A stretch of 64,000 bases of DNA from Pseudomonas guariconensis (GCF_024127895.1 NZ_JAMYBK010000001.1:248001-312000); one strand, 5' to 3'. Numbered from the stretch's first letter, positions 34,026 through 46,475 are shown. Numbers and translations: made by a program. The notes: generated from the letters alone by a model not told the origin.

Positions 34026-35318
34026 ATGCATGCCCGAATGTCACAGCGTCTCAACCCGGCCGTTCGCCTGACTGGCGGTTGCCTGGCCGCCGCCCTGTGC
34101 GGTGAGTCGGTCGCCGAGCAAGCCGGTTTCATCGAAGGTGCCCAGGCCACCCTGCAAGCCCGCAACTATTACTTCAGCCGCGATTATTCCGATATCCAGG
34201 GGGCGAACAGGCAATCGAAGACCGAGGAATGGGCACAGGGCTTCATCCTCAATGCCAGCTCCGGCTATACCCAGGGTACGGTCGGCGTCGGTGTCGATGT
34301 CATCGGCCTGCTCGGCATCAAGCTCGACAGCAGCCCTGACCGGGCCAGGTCGGGATTGTTGCCCACGCACGCCGACGGTGAGTCGGCGGACGAGTACGGC
34401 CGCCTGGGTGCGGCGATCAAGTTCAAGGCCTCCAAGACCGAACTGAAGATCGGCGAGCTAATGCCGAACCTGCCGGTGCTGGTGTTCAGCGACTTGCGCC
34501 TGTTGCCACCGACCTACCAGGGCGCGATGCTCGAATCCCGCGAGTTCCCGGGGCTGACCCTGAGCGCGGGCCAGTTCCGCTCCACCCGCCTGCGCGACTC
34601 GTCCAACGACCAGAAGATGTATGCCCTGGTCAACGACCCGATCAACCCGCAGCGCCTGGCCCGTTTCACCAGCGACCGCTTCAACTACGTCGGCGCCGAC
34701 TATGCCTTCAACGACAACCGCACCAGTGTCGGGGTGTGGCAGGCGCAACTCGAGGACATCTACCAGCAGCGTTTCTACAGCTTCAAGCATGCCGAGCCGG
34801 TGGGGGATTGGGTGCTGGGGGTCAACGCAGGTTACTTCGATGCCCGCGAGGACGGCCGGCAGATCGCCGGCGAGTACGACAACCATGCGTTGTTCGGTTT
34901 GTTCTCCGCCAAGCACGGCGGGCATACCTTCTACCTGGGCTACCAGCAGATCGGTGGCGACGACGGCTTCATCCAGGTCGGCGCCAACACCAACCCGCTG
35001 GGCAACACGCTGCCCACCTACGAGTTCGCCGCCCCGGGCGAGCGCTCGTGGCAGGTCCGGCATGACTACAACTTCGTGGTGCTGGGGATTCCTGGGCTGA
35101 CGTCGACCTTGCGCTATGTGAAGGGCAAGGACGTGGAGACGGGGTTGGGCTTCGAGGGGCGTGACTGGGAGCGCGACCTGGACCTGGCCTATGTGGTGCA
35201 GAGTGGGCCGTTGGAGGGCGTTGGCGTACGTATCCGCAACGTGGTGGCGCGATCGAACTACCGCACGGATATCGATGAGAACCGGTTGATCCTGAGCTAT
35301 ACGATCAAGTTGTTCTGA
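34026..35318 (+). CDS. nicP: OprD-family porin NicP
   Basis: This outer-membrane porin of the OprD/OccK group is predicted to admit nicotinate or related acids. It has a signal peptide (cleavage near the GESVAEQ region) and the family opening [20 protein letters not shown]. It has repeated beta-strands and ends SYTIKLF with terminal phenylalanine. It has 430 residues. ATG 34026 follows AGGAG by 7 bases; an open frame running back to 33336 overlaps nicT and is not coding. It closes the nic operon. Confidence 0.9.
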   Translation: MHARMSQRLNPAVRLTGGCLAAALCGESVAEQAGFIEGAQATLQARNYYFSRDYSDIQGANRQSKTEEWAQGFILNASSGYTQGTVGVGVDVIGLLGIKLDSSPDRARSGLLPTHADGESADEYGRLGAAIKFKASKTELKIGELMPNLPVLVFSDLRLLPPTYQGAMLESREFPGLTLSAGQFRSTRLRDSSNDQKMYALVNDPINPQRLARFTSDRFNYVGADYAFNDNRTSVGVWQAQLEDIYQQRFYSFKHAEPVGDWVLGVNAGYFDAREDGRQIAGEYDNHALFGLFSAKHGGHTFYLGYQQIGGDDGFIQVGANTNPLGNTLPTYEFAAPGERSWQVRHDYNFVVLGIPGLTSTLRYVKGKDVETGLGFEGRDWERDLDLAYVVQSGPLEGVGVRIRNVVARSNYRTDIDENRLILSYTIKLF

Positions 35319-35436
35319 GGGAGATGACCCAGCCCTCCGGGCAGCGCTGCCGCACGCAGAACATTCGGTTGACGGAATGTCCACAGGGTTTGCCCAAATC
35401 AACGAATTACGTTTCGCTCTAACTGTCGAGCACAAG

Positions 35437-35464
35437 AAAGCCCCTGTCTTTCGACAGGGGCTTT
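35437..35464. terminator. Bidirectional terminator between nicP and leuA
   Basis: AAAGCCCCTGTC and GACAGGGGCTTT form a perfect 12-bp stem with loop TTTC. It lies between the convergent nicP and leuA genes and can serve both. Confidence 0.85.
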
Positions 35465-35481
35465 GCATGTTGCGGTGTGAC

Positions 35482-37155
35482 TTATGCCGCCTTCGCTGCT
35501 TGCTGGCTCAGCGAGCGGTTCAGCGCGCTGAACAGGGCCTTGAAGCTGGCGGTGGTGATGTTTTCGTCGATGCCCACGCCATGCACCGGACGGCCACCGG
35601 CCACGCGCAGCTCGATGTAGGCCGCGGCCTTGGCATTGGTACCGGCACCGATGGCGTGCTCGTTGTAGTCCATGATCTCCACACCGATCGGCAAGCCGGC
35701 GACCAGGGCTTCCAGGGCGCCGTTGCCCTTGCCGCGCCAGTGCAGGGTGGTCTCGCCTTCACCGGCGACTTCCACTTCCACCGCGCTGTGGCCGTTTTCT
35801 TCCTGCAGGCGATGGCTGACCAGCGCGTACGGGGTGTTGGCCTGGAGGTATTCCTTGTGCAGCAGGCTGTAGATCTGCTGGGCGGTCATTTCCAGGCCCA
35901 AGCGGTCGGTTTCGCCTTGTACCACCTGGCTGAACTCGATCTGCATGCGGCGCGGCAGGCTGATGCCGTACTCCTGCTCGAGCAGGTAGGTGATGCCCCC
36001 CTTGCCGGACTGGCTGTTGACGCGGATCACCGCCTCGTAGCTGCGGCCGATGTCGGCCGGGTCGATCGGCAGGTAAGGCACTTCCCACAGTTCGCCGTCC
36101 TTCTGCTGGGCGAAGCCTTTGCGGATGGCGTCCTGGTGCGAGCCGGAGAAGGCGGTGTGGACCAGGTCGCCGACGTACGGGTGACGCGGGTGCACCGGCA
36201 GCTGGTTGCACTCCTCGACCACCTTGCGCACGCCGTCGATGTCGGAGAAGTCCAGTTGCGGGTCGATGCCCTGGGTGTAGAGGTTCAGGGCCAGGGTGAC
36301 CAGGTCGACGTTGCCGGTGCGCTCGCCGTTGCCGAACAGGCAGCCTTCGGCGCGGTCGGCGCCGGCCATCAGGCCCAGCTCGGTGGCGGCGATGCCGGTG
36401 CCACGGTCATTGTGGGTGTGCAGGCTGATGATCACGCTGTCGCGACGGCTGATGTTGCGGCAGAACCACTCGATCTGGTCGGCGTAGACGTTCGGCGTCG
36501 CCACTTCGACGGTGGCCGGCAGGTTGAGGATGATCTTGTGCTCGGGGGTCGGGTTCCACACCTCGATCACCGCGTCGCAGACTTCCTTGGCGAACTCCAG
36601 TTCGGTGGCGCTGAAGGTCTCCGGCGAGTACTGGAACGTCCACTGGGTTTCCGGCTGCTGGGCGGCGTACTTGACGAACAGTTTGGCCGCGTTCACCGCG
36701 ATGTCCTTCACGCCTTGCTTGTCCTGGTTGAAGACGATGCGGCGGAACGACGGCGAGGTGGCGTTGTACAGGTGGACGATGGCCTTCTTGGCCCCGCGCA
36801 GGGACTCGAAGGTCCGGGCGATCAGGTCTTCACGGGCCTGGGTCAGCACCTGGATGGTGGTGTCGTCCGGGATGTGGCCGTCCTCGATCAGGGTGCGCAC
36901 GAAGTCGAAGTCGGTTTGCGAGGCGGACGGGAAGGACGCTTCGATTTCCTTGACGCCTACCTGCACCAGGGTCTTCCAGAAACGCAGCTTCTTCTCCGAG
37001 TCCATTGGCTCGATCAGCGACTGGTTGCCATCACGCAGGTCGGAGCTGCACCAGATCGGCGCCTGGGTGATGGTCTTCGACGGCCAGGTGCGGTCGGGCA
37101 GGTCGATGGTCGGGAACGCGCGGTATTTCTTCGAAGGGTCTTTGAGCATGGTCAT
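35482..37155 (-). CDS. leuA: 2-isopropylmalate synthase
   Basis: This enzyme condenses acetyl-CoA with 2-ketoisovalerate, the first step of leucine synthesis. The 557-residue protein is the long LeuA type. The catalytic domain has [29 protein letters not shown] and [18 protein letters not shown]. The C-terminal regulatory domain (about 430-557) is where leucine would bind. AAGGA precedes ATG 37155. A short Leu-rich open frame lies 75 bases upstream and suggests attenuation as a second layer of control. Confidence 0.96.
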   Translation of the reverse strand: MTMLKDPSKKYRAFPTIDLPDRTWPSKTITQAPIWCSSDLRDGNQSLIEPMDSEKKLRFWKTLVQVGVKEIEASFPSASQTDFDFVRTLIEDGHIPDDTTIQVLTQAREDLIARTFESLRGAKKAIVHLYNATSPSFRRIVFNQDKQGVKDIAVNAAKLFVKYAAQQPETQWTFQYSPETFSATELEFAKEVCDAVIEVWNPTPEHKIILNLPATVEVATPNVYADQIEWFCRNISRRDSVIISLHTHNDRGTGIAATELGLMAGADRAEGCLFGNGERTGNVDLVTLALNLYTQGIDPQLDFSDIDGVRKVVEECNQLPVHPRHPYVGDLVHTAFSGSHQDAIRKGFAQQKDGELWEVPYLPIDPADIGRSYEAVIRVNSQSGKGGITYLLEQEYGISLPRRMQIEFSQVVQGETDRLGLEMTAQQIYSLLHKEYLQANTPYALVSHRLQEENGHSAVEVEVAGEGETTLHWRGKGNGALEALVAGLPIGVEIMDYNEHAIGAGTNAKAAAYIELRVAGGRPVHGVGIDENITTASFKALFSALNRSLSQQAAKAA

Positions 37156-37230
37156 GGAAGCAATCCTTTAGTGTGCGGCCGTGATCGGGCCTGCCGGACG
37201 TAACGAGATGAAAAGGCGAGGCGACGCGAT

Positions 37231-37308
37231 TCACCCTGGTAGTCGTGCACTGACCAGGCAGAGGCTGCGGTGTTGGCGGAGCAGAATGAGGGTCGTGGAC
37301 GTTTTCAT
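37231..37308 (-). CDS. Leu-rich leader peptide upstream of leuA
   Basis: On the minus strand an ATG at 37308 opens a 25-codon frame, MKTSTTLILLRQHRSL followed by CLVSARLPG, ending TGA. Six of 25 residues are leucine, four of them within or near two clusters. It ends 75 bases before the leuA ATG. Size, position and composition fit an attenuation leader that senses leucyl-tRNA. I do not see a clear terminator with a U-run, so the mechanism may instead be translational. Confidence 0.55.
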   Translation of the reverse strand: MKTSTTLILLRQHRSLCLVSARLPG

Positions 37309-37414
37309 GTCTTCAACCCTAACCAGTGGGGTGAAGGATGGCAAGCCTTCGAGAAAAATTGATAGAAATGCTCAAAAAAAGTAGGTTTTCGATATTTTAT
37401 CGCTTGCTGGGTGC

Positions 37415-37444
37415 AAAAAGACCGTGTTGGTTGCGCGGTCTTTT
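37415..37444 (-). terminator. Terminator after the M23 peptidase gene
   Basis: AAAAGACCG and CGGTCTTTT pair across an 11-base loop, 33 bases past the M23 peptidase stop. On the minus strand a T-run follows, so it separates xseA-M23 transcription from the leuA leader. Confidence 0.8.
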
Positions 37445-37476
37445 CAAGGGGCGCAAGCGGCCCAATGTCGCCGATC

Positions 37477-38304
37477 TCAGGGCTGGAACGCCCCGATGAA
37501 GATCGCCGGGTCCACCCGTGCATCGTTCAGGCTGATATTCCAGTGCATGTGCGGCCCGGTCGCCCGACCGGTGGCGCCCACACGGCCGACCACTTCGCCA
37601 CGGCGCAGCGCCTGGCCGGGTTTCACGTCGATCCTGGACATATGGCAGAACATACTGATGAAGCCCTGGCCATGGTCGACGAACACCGTGCGGCCATTGA
37701 AGAAGTAGTCGCCCACCAGGATCACCTTGCCGTTGGCCGGGGTCTTGATCGGCGTGCCGGCGGGCACGGCGAAGTCCAGCCCGGCGTGCGGGTTGCGTTC
37801 CTCGCCATTGAAGAAGCGGCGTACGCCGAAGCGGCTCGACAGCGGGCCGTTGACCGGCTTGTCGAGGATCAGGTTGCTCGGCAGGTTGGGGCTGAAGCTG
37901 CGGTAGGCCTTGAGCTGTTCGGCCAGTTCGCGGTCGATGCGCTTGAGGTCCTCGGGGTTGGGGTTGACCTGGCGCTTGTTCTTCAAGGTGATGCGCTGCT
38001 CGGGGTACTTCTTGCCGACGACGGTGAAGGGCAGGGTGCGACCGCCCTGGGTGAGCACGGCGGTGCCGGGCTGCTGGGTCAGGGGGATGCCGACGATGGC
38101 CAGCCAGGTGTCCTGCTCCTTGACCACCAGCACCGGCTTGCCGTCGAAGCGTGCGCTCGGCGCGCTGACTGCCGGGCCGAGGTCGACCACCGCGACGCCG
38201 CCAGGGACCGGCTTGTTCAACTGGCGGGTGATGTAGCTGGCCTGGGCACTGGTGCCGAGCAGCAGGAGGGTCAGGGCGAGCAGGGGCGCGAACAAGCGGG
38301 GCAT
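37477..38304 (-). CDS. M23-family (LytM) metallopeptidase
   Basis: This secreted or periplasmic zinc endopeptidase is likely to act on peptidoglycan cross-links. A signal peptide ends near GTSAQAS. The C-terminal peptidase domain (about residues 150-270) has the zinc-site residues in NPHAGLDF and GPHMHWN. The N-terminal part resembles a family-specific immunoglobulin-like region. The 275-residue protein starts 3 bases after the xseA stop, so the two are probably cotranscribed. Confidence 0.88.
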   Translation of the reverse strand: MPRLFAPLLALTLLLLGTSAQASYITRQLNKPVPGGVAVVDLGPAVSAPSARFDGKPVLVVKEQDTWLAIVGIPLTQQPGTAVLTQGGRTLPFTVVGKKYPEQRITLKNKRQVNPNPEDLKRIDRELAEQLKAYRSFSPNLPSNLILDKPVNGPLSSRFGVRRFFNGEERNPHAGLDFAVPAGTPIKTPANGKVILVGDYFFNGRTVFVDHGQGFISMFCHMSRIDVKPGQALRRGEVVGRVGATGRATGPHMHWNISLNDARVDPAIFIGAFQP

Positions 38305-38307
38305 GTG

Positions 38308-39687
38308 TCAGTCCAGTAGCGAAAGGGTGACCGGGGTCTGGTGATTGTCCTCGACCCGCACCTTGAGTTCGCCTTCGTTCAGGCGTGCGGTCAGGCGTTG
38401 GCCGTTGTGGGTCTGGGCGGCGCTGCGAATGGCCTGGCCGCGCTCGTCGAGCAGGATGCTGTAGCCGCGCGCCAGGGTCGCCAGCGGGCTGACCACCTGC
38501 AGGGTCTGCAACTGGGCCTGGAAGCGCTGGCGACGGTCCTTGAGCACCTCGCGCATGGCTCGCGGCAAGCGCTCGGCAAGGCTGTCCAGGCGTTGGCCGA
38601 GCAGCTTCAGCGTGCGCCCCGGGTGCTGGGCGGACAGGCGTGTGTCGAGCCGCGCCAGGCGTTCGTGGCGCTGGTTCATGCCGAGCATGAAGGCGCGGCG
38701 CAGGCGCATGTCCAGGTCGTCCAGGCGCTGGGCCTGCTGGCGCAGGCGCTCGCCTGGGTGACGCAGGCGCCGGGCCAGGCTTTCCAGGCGCAGGTGGTCG
38801 TGGGCCAGGCGGTTACGCATGCGCAGCAGCAGGCGCCGTTGCAGGCTCTCGAGACGTTGCTGCAGGCCGCTGCTGTCGGGGGCGAGCAACTCGGCGGCGG
38901 CGGATGGGGTCGGGGCCCGGACGTCGGCGACGAAGTCGCTGATCGACACGTCGGTCTCATGCCCCACGGCGCTGACGATGGGCGTCACGCAAGCCGCCAC
39001 GGCGCGGGCCACGGCTTCCTCGTTGAAGCACCAGAGGTCTTCCAGCGAGCCGCCACCACGGGCCAGGATCAGTGCGTCGAAGCCACGGCTGTCGGCGAGC
39101 TGCAAGGCGCGGACGATCTGGCCGATGGCCTCGCGGCCCTGCACCGCGGTGGGGATCAGGTTCAATTCGACCTGGGGCGCGCGGCGGCGAAAGACGCTGA
39201 TGATGTCGCGGATCACTGCGCCAGTAGGCGAGGTGACGATGCCGATGCGCTGCGGGTGGGCCGGCAAGGGGCGCTTGCGTTCGGCGCTGAACAGGCCTTC
39301 GGCGCCGAGCTTCTCCTTCAGTGCCTCGAAGGCCAGGCGCAAGGCGCCATCGCCGGCCGGCTCCACGCTGTCGAGGATCAACTGGTAGTCGCCACGCCCC
39401 TCGAACAGCGAGACCTTGCCGCGCACCCGCACCGCCAGGCCGTCGCGCAGGGCCTGGCGCACGCGGGCGGCATTCTGCCGGAACAGCGCGCAGCGCACCT
39501 GGGCGCCGCTGTCCTTGAGGGTGAAGTAGACATGGCCGGAGGCCGGGCGGGCGAGGTTGGAAATCTCGCCTTCCACCCAGACGCTGCGGAACACGTCCTC
39601 GAGCAGCACGCGAGCGCGGCCGTTGAGCTGGCTGACGGTGAGAACCTCGCGGTCCAGGCCGAGTCGTTCGAAAGGGTCTTTGATCAT
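38308..39687 (-). CDS. xseA: Exodeoxyribonuclease VII large subunit
   Basis: This single-strand DNA exonuclease subunit works with XseB in repair. The 459-residue protein has an N-terminal OB fold (VLTVSQLNGRARVLLED, then VWVEGEISNLARPASGHVYF), a catalytic domain (GRGDYQLI, RGGGSLEDLWCFN, VGHETDVSISDFVAD) and a long coiled-coil C-terminus rich in R, L and Q. ATG 39687 gives the usual MIKDPFERLGLDRE start; upstream in-frame ATGs were not used. Confidence 0.95.
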   Translation of the reverse strand: MIKDPFERLGLDREVLTVSQLNGRARVLLEDVFRSVWVEGEISNLARPASGHVYFTLKDSGAQVRCALFRQNAARVRQALRDGLAVRVRGKVSLFEGRGDYQLILDSVEPAGDGALRLAFEALKEKLGAEGLFSAERKRPLPAHPQRIGIVTSPTGAVIRDIISVFRRRAPQVELNLIPTAVQGREAIGQIVRALQLADSRGFDALILARGGGSLEDLWCFNEEAVARAVAACVTPIVSAVGHETDVSISDFVADVRAPTPSAAAELLAPDSSGLQQRLESLQRRLLLRMRNRLAHDHLRLESLARRLRHPGERLRQQAQRLDDLDMRLRRAFMLGMNQRHERLARLDTRLSAQHPGRTLKLLGQRLDSLAERLPRAMREVLKDRRQRFQAQLQTLQVVSPLATLARGYSILLDERGQAIRSAAQTHNGQRLTARLNEGELKVRVEDNHQTPVTLSLLD

Positions 39688-39760
39688 GGCAGGCATCATA
39701 AAGGACGCGGCGGGGTTGTGCATCGGTTGCTGGCAGGTCCGCGTGCCAGTCATCTGCTGT

Positions 39761-39890
39761 CATTCGGGGCCGCTTCGCGCCCCATCGTCGGCAAGCCGGT
39801 TCCCACAATGTCCTGGACATGGCACCTGAATGTGTGAGCACCACTGCTCCCCGTGGGGGCGGGCTTGCCCGCCAATGGGCCCTCCAGCCG
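39761..39890. repeat. REP-type repeat pair
   Basis: GGGGCCGCTTCGCGCCCCAT followed by a GGCAAGCCGG hairpin (about 39764-39806) repeats the REP seen near 3800. A second, diverged hairpin, GGCGGGCTTGCCCGCC, lies about 39852-39872. They fill the xseA-TSUP intergenic space. Confidence 0.8.
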
Positions 39891-39986
39891 TGCAGCGCTG
39901 CCGAGATAGAGCAGAACGAACAGACAGCCTGGCCAGCACGGCACGTCGATGGCTAACCTTGCGCTGTCTTCCCAGGAATCGCCTCG

Positions 39987-40742
39987 ATGCTCGCCCAACT
40001 GCCTTTCACCGGCCTCGACTGGCTGCCGATCCTGCTCGGCGTGGCCGTGGCCTATGTCGTCTTCGGTATCGCCGGCTTCGGCACCGCGCTGGTCGCAGGC
40101 CCAGTGCTGATCCACTTCATGCCGCTGTCACGGGTCATTCCGTTGCTGGTGCTGCTGGACTTCGTCGCCGCGTTCGGCAACCTGCTGCCATCCCGTCGGG
40201 ATGTGGTGCGCGGCGAGTTGCTGCGCCTGCTGCCGTGCATGGCCCTGGGCTGCGCGCTGGGCGTGGTGTTCCTGCTGCGGCTCAAGTCCGACCTGCTGCT
40301 CTTGCTGATGGGGCTGTTCGTCACCGCCTACGCGCTCTACGGCCTGGCGGTGAAGGTGCGGCCGGCGAACCTGTCCGGTTTCTGGGCCGTGCCGATGGGC
40401 ACGGTGGGCGGGTTGTTCGGTGCCTTGTTCGGCAGCGGCGGTTTTCTCTATGCCATCTACCTCAGTGGCCGGCTGGACTCGAAAGAGCAGGCACGGGCGA
40501 CCCAGAGCGCACTGATCAGTTGCAGCACGGTCGTGCGCCTGTCGCTGTTCCTGATCGCCGGGGTGTATGCCGACACGGGCCTGCTGTTGCTCGCCGGTTG
40601 CCTGTTGCCGGTCATGTTCGCCGGGCTGTGGATTGGGCGGCGGCTGACCATGAGGCTGTCGCGCGAGGCCTTCGTCCGGTTGGTCACCTGGCTGGTGCTG
40701 GCCAGCGGCGTGGCGCTGATCGGTCGCTATCTGGGCACGTGA
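39987..40742 (+). CDS. TSUP (TauE/SafE) family membrane permease
   Basis: This inner-membrane protein belongs to the sulfite exporter TauE/SafE family. The 251-residue protein has about eight hydrophobic segments and the family motifs FGIAGFGTALVAGPVLIHF near the N-terminus and GTVGGLFGALFGSGGF in the middle. ATG 39987 follows AGGAA. Family members move sulfite, sulfonates or other organic acids; this substrate is unknown. Confidence 0.85.
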   Translation: MLAQLPFTGLDWLPILLGVAVAYVVFGIAGFGTALVAGPVLIHFMPLSRVIPLLVLLDFVAAFGNLLPSRRDVVRGELLRLLPCMALGCALGVVFLLRLKSDLLLLLMGLFVTAYALYGLAVKVRPANLSGFWAVPMGTVGGLFGALFGSGGFLYAIYLSGRLDSKEQARATQSALISCSTVVRLSLFLIAGVYADTGLLLLAGCLLPVMFAGLWIGRRLTMRLSREAFVRLVTWLVLASGVALIGRYLGT

Positions 40743-40792
40743 GCAGGCGGTAGAATTGCGCCATTACCGCAGTCCGCAGGCCCGTTTCGTTC

Positions 40793-42951
<2,159 letters not shown>

Positions 42952-42985
42952 TATCCCAGTCACCGTTACGCGCTCCAAGCTACAA

Positions 42986-43013
42986 GCGGTAGTTGCGCTG
43001 CAGCCGCTACCGC
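42986..43013. repeat. Hairpin in the guaB-guaA intergenic region
   Basis: GCGGTAG and CTACCGC pair around a 14-base loop, followed by GCAGCTTGCGGCTAGACGC-type repeat sequence common between Pseudomonas genes. No U-run follows, so it may tune rather than stop transcription into guaA. Confidence 0.5.
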
Positions 43014-43076
43014 GTTTTCCCCCGATCAACTTGCAGCTTGCGGCTAGACGCTCGCAGCTGTATCAGAGATTGAGTC

Positions 43077-44654
43077 ATGGCCCTCGACATTCACGCTCAC
43101 CGTATCCTGATCCTCGATTTCGGTTCCCAGTACACCCAGCTGATCGCCCGCCGCGTGCGCGAGATCGGGGTCTACTGCGAACTGCATCCGTTCGACATGG
43201 ACGATGAAGCGATCCGCGCATTCAACCCACGCGGCATCATCCTCGCCGGCGGCCCCGAGTCGGTCCACGAAGCCGACAGCCCACGCGCACCGCAGGCGGT
43301 GTTCGACCTGGGCGTCCCGCTGTTGGGCATCTGCTACGGCATGCAGACCATGGCCGAACAGATGGGTGGCAAGGTCGAAGGTTCCGACCTGCGCGAGTTC
43401 GGTTATGCCCGCGTCGACGTGGTCGGCAAGAGCCGCCTGCTCGATGGCATCGAAGACCATGTCGACGATGACGGCGTGTTCGGCCTGGACGTGTGGATGA
43501 GCCACGGTGACAAGGTCACCCAGATGCCGGAAGACTTCCACATCCTGGCCAGCACCCCGAGCTGCCCGATCGCCGGCATGTTCGACGATGCCCGTGGCTA
43601 CTACGGCGTGCAGTTCCACCCGGAAGTGACCCACACCAAGCAAGGCGGGCGCATCCTGTCGCGTTTCGTCCAGGACATCTGCGGCTGCGAAGCCCTGTGG
43701 ACCCCGTCGAACATCGTCGAGGACGCTATCGCCCAGGTCCGCGAGCAGGTCGGTTCGGCCAACGTGCTGCTGGGCCTGTCCGGCGGCGTCGACTCCTCCG
43801 TGGTCGCCGCGCTGCTGCACCGCGCCATCGGTGACCAGCTGACCTGCGTGTTCGTCGACAACGGCCTGCTGCGCCTGCACGAAGGTGACCAGGTGATGGC
43901 CATGTTCAAGGAGAACATGGGCGTCAAGGTGATCCGTGCCGACGCCGAGGCCCAGTTCCTGGCCAACCTGGCGGGCGAGAGCGACCCGGAGAAGAAGCGC
44001 AAGATCATCGGCCGCACCTTCATCGACGTGTTCGATGCCGAGGCCAGCAAGCTGGAGAACATCCAGTTCCTCGCCCAGGGCACCATCTACCCCGACGTGA
44101 TCGAGTCGGCCGGCGCCAAGAGCGGCAAGGCCCACGTGATCAAGTCGCACCACAACGTCGGTGGCCTGCCGGAGGAGATGAACCTCAAGCTGGTCGAGCC
44201 GCTGCGCGAGCTGTTCAAGGACGAAGTGCGCAAGATCGGCCTGGAGCTGGGCCTGCCGTACGACATGGTCTACCGCCACCCGTTCCCGGGCCCGGGCCTG
44301 GGCGTGCGCATCCTCGGTGAAGTGAAGAAGGAATACGCCGACCTGCTGCGTCGCGCCGACCACATCTTCATCGAAGAACTGCGCAAGGCCGACTGGTACC
44401 ACAAGACCAGCCAGGCGTTCGTGGTGTTCCAGCCGGTGAAGTCGGTCGGTGTGGTCGGTGATGGCCGCCGCTACGCCTGGGTTGTCGCCCTGCGCGCCGT
44501 CGAGACCGTGGACTTCATGACCGCTCGCTGGGCGCACCTGCCCTATGAGCTGCTGGAGACCGTCAGCGGCCGTATCATCAACGAAATCGAAGGTATTTCC
44601 CGCGTCACCTACGATGTGTCGAGCAAGCCGCCTGCCACGATCGAGTGGGAATGA
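43077..44654 (+). CDS. guaA: GMP synthase (glutamine-hydrolysing)
   Basis: This enzyme aminates XMP to GMP. The 525-residue protein has an N-terminal glutamine amidotransferase domain (catalytic Cys in [14 protein letters not shown], His and Glu in [10 protein letters not shown]). An ATP-pyrophosphatase domain follows (P-loop [16 protein letters not shown]), then a C-terminal dimerisation domain ending PPATIEWE. The last codons form the left boundary of an integrated element: GAG TGG GAA TGA belongs to a 26-bp sequence repeated at 59827. The reading frame is intact. Confidence 0.97.
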   Translation: MALDIHAHRILILDFGSQYTQLIARRVREIGVYCELHPFDMDDEAIRAFNPRGIILAGGPESVHEADSPRAPQAVFDLGVPLLGICYGMQTMAEQMGGKVEGSDLREFGYARVDVVGKSRLLDGIEDHVDDDGVFGLDVWMSHGDKVTQMPEDFHILASTPSCPIAGMFDDARGYYGVQFHPEVTHTKQGGRILSRFVQDICGCEALWTPSNIVEDAIAQVREQVGSANVLLGLSGGVDSSVVAALLHRAIGDQLTCVFVDNGLLRLHEGDQVMAMFKENMGVKVIRADAEAQFLANLAGESDPEKKRKIIGRTFIDVFDAEASKLENIQFLAQGTIYPDVIESAGAKSGKAHVIKSHHNVGGLPEEMNLKLVEPLRELFKDEVRKIGLELGLPYDMVYRHPFPGPGLGVRILGEVKKEYADLLRRADHIFIEELRKADWYHKTSQAFVVFQPVKSVGVVGDGRRYAWVVALRAVETVDFMTARWAHLPYELLETVSGRIINEIEGISRVTYDVSSKPPATIEWE

Positions 44655-44668
44655 TCCCGCGTCCGGCA
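44643..44668. repeat. attL, overlapping the guaA stop
   Basis: The 26 bases starting GAGTGGGAATGATCCCGCGT match 59827-59852 except for one base (GAA here, GAG there, synonymous in guaA). The integrase gene starts 285 bases inside this end. Confidence 0.85.
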
Positions 44669-44700
44669 CTGCCCGGCACGATCTAGCAAAAAATGCCCTG

Positions 44701-44724
44701 AAGCCCGCGTAATTGCGGGCTTTT
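44701..44724 (+). terminator. Terminator after guaA
   Basis: AAGCCCGC and GCGGGCTT pair with a 6-base loop and a short T-run. Similar hairpins occur after attR (59885) and at 61239, consistent with repeated insertion at this site. Confidence 0.8.
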
Positions 44725-44786
44725 GGCTTTTGGGGTCTGGCAATTACAGGCAGCGTTTTGCATCGCCAAGCATGGTTTTTTTATGG

Positions 44787-44936
44787 CATGGTACGGGGTA
44801 CCAACTGCATCCGATGCCATGCATGACGCTTGATACCATGTCCCTTGTTTCAGGATGAGCATGGTATCGGGATAGCCAAGAGGCCCGGTTTTACTGGGGT
44901 TAAGCCCCATTCTTCCGCGCTTTTCAGAGCATGGTA
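44787..44936. repeat. CATGGTA repeats, candidate integrase/excisionase arm sites
   Basis: CATGGTA occurs at 44787, 44860 and 44930 in direct orientation (about 70-bp steps) and as TACCATG at 44834. Related ATGGTATTT copies lie just inside attR. Presence at both ends suggests arm-type binding sites. Confidence 0.5.
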
Positions 44937-44952
44937 TTTTTTCATGGAATAA

Positions 44953-46170
44953 ATGGAAGCCATGCTTACTGATACCAAGCTTCGAAACCTCAAGCCGCAA
45001 GACAAGCTGTACAAGGTGATTGACCGTGATGGCTTGTACGTGGCGGTTACACCGGCCGGCTCAATCTCCTTCCGCTACAACTACTCCATCAATGGCCGGC
45101 AGGAGACCATCACCTTCGGTCGTTATGGCTTGGGCGGGATCACCCTGGCAGAGGCACGTGAGCGGCTAGGAGAGGCGAAGAAGATGATCGCCGCAGGTAA
45201 GTCGCCTGCTAAGGAGAAGGCGCGTGCGAAGGCTCGCACGAAGGGCGCAGAGACCTTTGATGATTGGGCTGAAAAATGGCTGCGTGGCTATCAGATGGCG
45301 GACTCGACACGAGATATGCGCCGGTCAGTCTATGAGCGCGAATTGAAGCCGAAGTTTGGCAATCAGAAGCTGGCTGAAATCACTCATGAGGACCTGCGAG
45401 CGTTAACAGACGCGATAGTAGAGCGGGGGGCACCCGCAACTGCGGTTCACTCACGTGAGATCGTCTTGCAGGTGTTCCGATGGGCCATTGAGCGTGGCCA
45501 GAAAGTTGAAAATCCAGCGGACCTAGTACGCTCTGCTAGCATCGCCAAATTTGAGCCACGCGATCGGGCGCTGACGCCTGATGAAATCGCGCTGATGTAC
45601 CATTACATGGACCGGATCGGGACAGCGACGTCGGTTCGTGCCGCAGCCAAACTCCTACTGCTGACGATGGTGCGTAAGAGCGAGCTGACCAACGCGACAT
45701 GGAGCGAGATCAACTTCAGTGAAGCGCTGTGGACAATCCCCAAAGAACGGATGAAGCGCCGAAATCCCCATCTGGTGTTTCTGTCCCGGCAAGCTTTGGA
45801 TTTCTTCATCGCGTTGAAAACCTTGGCCGGAGGTTCTGAGTACGTTCTGCCGTCACGCTATGACTCCGATTTGCCAATGAGTGCAGCCACGATCAACCAG
45901 GTACTGACGCTGACCTATCGTCTTGCTCAAAAGGAAGGTGTGCCTCTAGGTAAGTTCGGTCCCCACGACCTACGCCGCACGGCTAGCACGCTGTTGCATG
46001 AGGCGGGCTACAACTCCGATTGGATCGAGAAGTGTCTCGCGCACGAGCAAAAAGGTGTGAGAGCCGTCTACAACAAGGCTGAATATCGCGATCAGCGCCG
46101 TGCGATGTTGCAGGATTGGGCGGACATGATTGACGAGTGGACACTTAGGAAACCTCGCGTAGCGGATTGA
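44953..46170 (+). CDS. Tyrosine recombinase/integrase
   Basis: This integrase catalyses insertion and excision at the guaA 3' end. The 405-residue protein is of the P4/DUF4102 type: an N-terminal arm-binding domain (LYKVIDRDGLYVAVTPAG, residues about 15-90), a core-binding domain, and a C-terminal catalytic domain. Catalytic residues visible are Arg in TMVRKSELTNA, His and Arg in FGPHDLRRTAST, His in CLAHEQ and the nucleophile in VYNKAEY. It lies just inside attL and reads into the element, and it is followed by a strong terminator. Confidence 0.93.
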   Translation: MEAMLTDTKLRNLKPQDKLYKVIDRDGLYVAVTPAGSISFRYNYSINGRQETITFGRYGLGGITLAEARERLGEAKKMIAAGKSPAKEKARAKARTKGAETFDDWAEKWLRGYQMADSTRDMRRSVYERELKPKFGNQKLAEITHEDLRALTDAIVERGAPATAVHSREIVLQVFRWAIERGQKVENPADLVRSASIAKFEPRDRALTPDEIALMYHYMDRIGTATSVRAAAKLLLLTMVRKSELTNATWSEINFSEALWTIPKERMKRRNPHLVFLSRQALDFFIALKTLAGGSEYVLPSRYDSDLPMSAATINQVLTLTYRLAQKEGVPLGKFGPHDLRRTASTLLHEAGYNSDWIEKCLAHEQKGVRAVYNKAEYRDQRRAMLQDWADMIDEWTLRKPRVAD

Positions 46171-46228
46171 TTCTGAGCTTCACTGGCCAAACAGAGCACA
46201 CGACTTGCCGTGTGTTTGTGGCGAAACG

Positions 46229-46250
46229 CCCACTTCGGTGGGTTTTTTTT
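46229..46250 (+). terminator. Terminator after the integrase gene
   Basis: CCCAC-TTCG-GTGGG followed by eight T residues is a classic tetraloop terminator 58 bases after the integrase stop. Confidence 0.9.
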
Positions 46251-46251
46251 C

Positions 46252-46368
46252 GTCCCGAAATAGGCGTTTTAGGGACACTTTTTTTCCTTCGAATTTCCAT
46301 AAAAAAAACTGCGGACAAACAAGACATTGCATGATTGTTTCTGTCCCGAAACTAGACGTTTGAAGGAC
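46252..46368. promoter_or_regulatory. Two GTCCCGAAA...GGAC sites before the alpA-rep operon
   Basis: The related 25/26-bp sites at 46252-46276 and 46343-46368 both run from GTCCCGAAA through a TAG.CGTTT core to GGAC, each an imperfect inverted repeat. They lie about 90 bp apart upstream of alpA. The CCCGAAA half recurs upstream of trbJ and of the 52.4-kb gene, suggesting one shared regulator. Confidence 0.5.
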
Positions 46369-46475
46369 GATTAAGTCATTGATTTATATGGAAAGATTTC
46401 GGGAAAGTGCTGGAAAAGACCGGAAATGTGGGGCAATAATCGAGCCTCGATTGATGACGGAGCGAGGTATTCGGT

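Noticed and set aside
43044..44669. 541-codon minus-strand frame opposite guaA
   Set aside because: The plus strand is an unmistakable GMP synthase; the opposing frame is a codon-bias artefact.
44643..44760. tRNA gene as the integration target
   Set aside because: No cloverleaf sequence is visible; the repeat coincides with the last codons of guaA, which is itself the target.
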